DNA of 64,000 nucleotides from G963667675 sp964291545 (GTDB taxonomy: Bacteria > Chloroflexota > Dehalococcoidia > Lucifugimonadales > UBA3495): positions 744,001 to 808,000 of the forward strand of contig OZ219860.1 in the NCBI GenBank assembly GCA_964291545.2, given 5' to 3'. A program made the position numbers and the translations under genes. The first letter of the stretch is position 1; each line of letters begins with the position of its first letter. The notes under the pieces were generated by a model. It was given only the letters and a program-made list of their open reading frames with translations. It made no database searches and had not been told where the DNA came from. Below are positions 63,761 to 64,000 of this stretch, piece after piece.

Positions 63761-64000
63761 TTTACTACATCTGACGGCCCTTGGGTATCCTCATGGCCCG
63801 ATTCCGTACCTGGGGCAGCAGCCGCTCCAAGTTTTCCGCCGGCTTCCTGCCGAGAACTTGCCCGACGACCCCCTGGCGTAGCTGTGTCATGCCCATTTCA
63901 AGCCACAAACGGCTAAGAGTCCTCTCTATCTAGCGAATCCCGCAGCCAATCGAACACCAACCCTGGCGCCAAAAACACTCCCGCGTGTCAAAGGCTGTTG
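63761..64000. other. Window edge without callable gene
   Basis: No complete ORF. On the minus strand a 20-residue protein-like tail (FLAPGLVFDWLRDSLDREDS) lies at about 63930-64000 but is closed upstream by TGA in its frame, so it is either the end of a frameshifted gene or chance. Confidence 0.25.

Overview
The window looks like a chromosomal segment of an uncultivated Chloroflexota bacterium, most likely a Dehalococcoidia/SAR202-type lineage. This is inferred from gene content and style: very GC-rich, C-ending codons; a Gly/Cys-tRNA synthetase plus his-operon block; many SDR, MaoC, amidohydrolase and OFA-type MFS genes; lipoproteins with (TP)n linkers; and intergenic spaces full of short hairpin repeats built on ATTCC...GGAAT. 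No 16S rRNA gene is present, so the taxonomy is a guess.

Layout. 1-5.4 kb is an accessory stretch: a partial unknown gene, a small regulator-like gene, an IS4-superfamily transposase, a PT-linker trypsin-like lipoprotein protease and several small membrane proteins. 5.6-19.4 kb is a plus-strand housekeeping block: a lipoprotein, a possible heme-binding-like protein, glycyl-tRNA synthetase, a MazF-type toxin with a non-standard partner, BirA, two SDRs (one without catalytic residues), and a histidine operon (hisZ-like, hisG, a phospholipase C-like gene, hisD, hisC, hisB). 19.7-28 kb holds small conserved proteins, an IS481-family element, a cysteinyl-tRNA synthetase with a C-terminal family-2 glycosyltransferase-like domain, MeaB, DUF429 and long-form HPF. 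28.5-34.6 kb has a slipin/NfeD pair, an aldo/keto reductase, an SDR and a second near-identical IS481 copy in the opposite orientation. 35-40.6 kb has a lone Mrr-type nuclease, two small genes (one terminase-small-subunit-like), a hydroxyacid oxidase, DUF1801 and a class III aminotransferase.

40.5-54.8 kb is one long minus-strand directon: an HtrA protease, an acyl-CoA ligase and a fatty acid desaturase, followed by seven consecutive paralogous MFS transporters. 55-63.1 kb holds RidA-like, ureohydrolase and amidohydrolase genes, a Tag-like glycosylase, two dipeptide-type ABC permeases, two MaoC-like proteins, an SDR and a tRNA-Leu(CAA). The window ends with a small HTH/zinc-ribbon protein.

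Dispersed hairpin repeats occupy almost every intergenic gap from about 6 to 38.7 kb and are not seen after that, so the window has two textures. Both IS481 copies sit at exactly the same position inside one repeat type, each flanked by ATTCC. The strongest candidates for something new are the CysRS-glycosyltransferase fusion, the seven-gene MFS array, the repeat-targeted IS pair, and the his operon that combines a long-form HisG with a HisZ/HisRS-like protein.
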